Shown in pieces: positions 5,417 through 5,435 of a stretch of DNA of 5,435 nt. This DNA comes from Actinomycetes bacterium (GTDB taxonomy: Bacteria; Actinomycetota; Acidimicrobiia; Acidimicrobiales; Acidimicrobiaceae), in contig JAKAPB010000166.1 of NCBI GenBank assembly GCA_021823045.1, positions 1-5,435 of the forward strand. The letters are read 5' to 3'. Position numbers and translations under genes: made by a program. A model generated the notes under the pieces. It was not told the origin of the DNA. It did no database searches and was given only the letters and a program-made list of their open reading frames with translations. Numbering within the stretch: the stretch's first letter is position 1; each line of letters opens with the position of its first letter.

Positions 5417-5435
5417 CCTGAAAATCGAACATAGA

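Overview
This is a bacterial window. Genes are compact, Shine-Dalgarno sequences are visible, and G+C content looks balanced (about half by eye, not counted). All convincing genes read on the + strand. The best-supported theme is oxidation of a small methylated or secondary amine. A complete 821-residue FAD/GcvT fusion of the sarcosine/dimethylglycine dehydrogenase type fills the right half, and the C-terminus of a second, related flavoenzyme is cut by the left edge. Nothing here fixes the phylum. Such fusions are common in heterotrophic Alphaproteobacteria, Actinobacteria and several marine lineages.

Layout: (1) 1-221, last 72 codons of an FAD-dependent amine oxidase-like protein. (2) 222-974, about 750 bases without a convincing gene. 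It holds a long but unprotein-like + strand open frame (218-955), a minus-strand frame with protein-like composition broken by one TAG, a 14-codon ORF behind a strong Shine-Dalgarno, and a 9-bp perfect hairpin. I think this is decayed or non-coding DNA, but it is the least explained part of the window. (3) 975-1889, a choline-kinase/aminoglycoside-phosphotransferase-fold kinase. (4) 1890-2078, an intergenic gap with a near-palindromic stem-loop. (5) 2079-2825, a HAD-superfamily phosphatase-like protein with TTG start and a D-to-N change in motif I. (6) 2905-5370, the large FAD/GcvT dehydrogenase. (7) 5371-5435, a short tail with a weak hairpin.

How the genes may work together (inference): a choline-kinase-like enzyme, a HAD hydrolase and a folate-dependent N-demethylating dehydrogenase in a row suggest catabolism of an N-methylated amino alcohol or amino acid. 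The kinase and phosphatase would add and remove phosphate on an intermediate, and the dehydrogenase would pass the released one-carbon unit to tetrahydrofolate. The true substrate cannot be read from the sequence.
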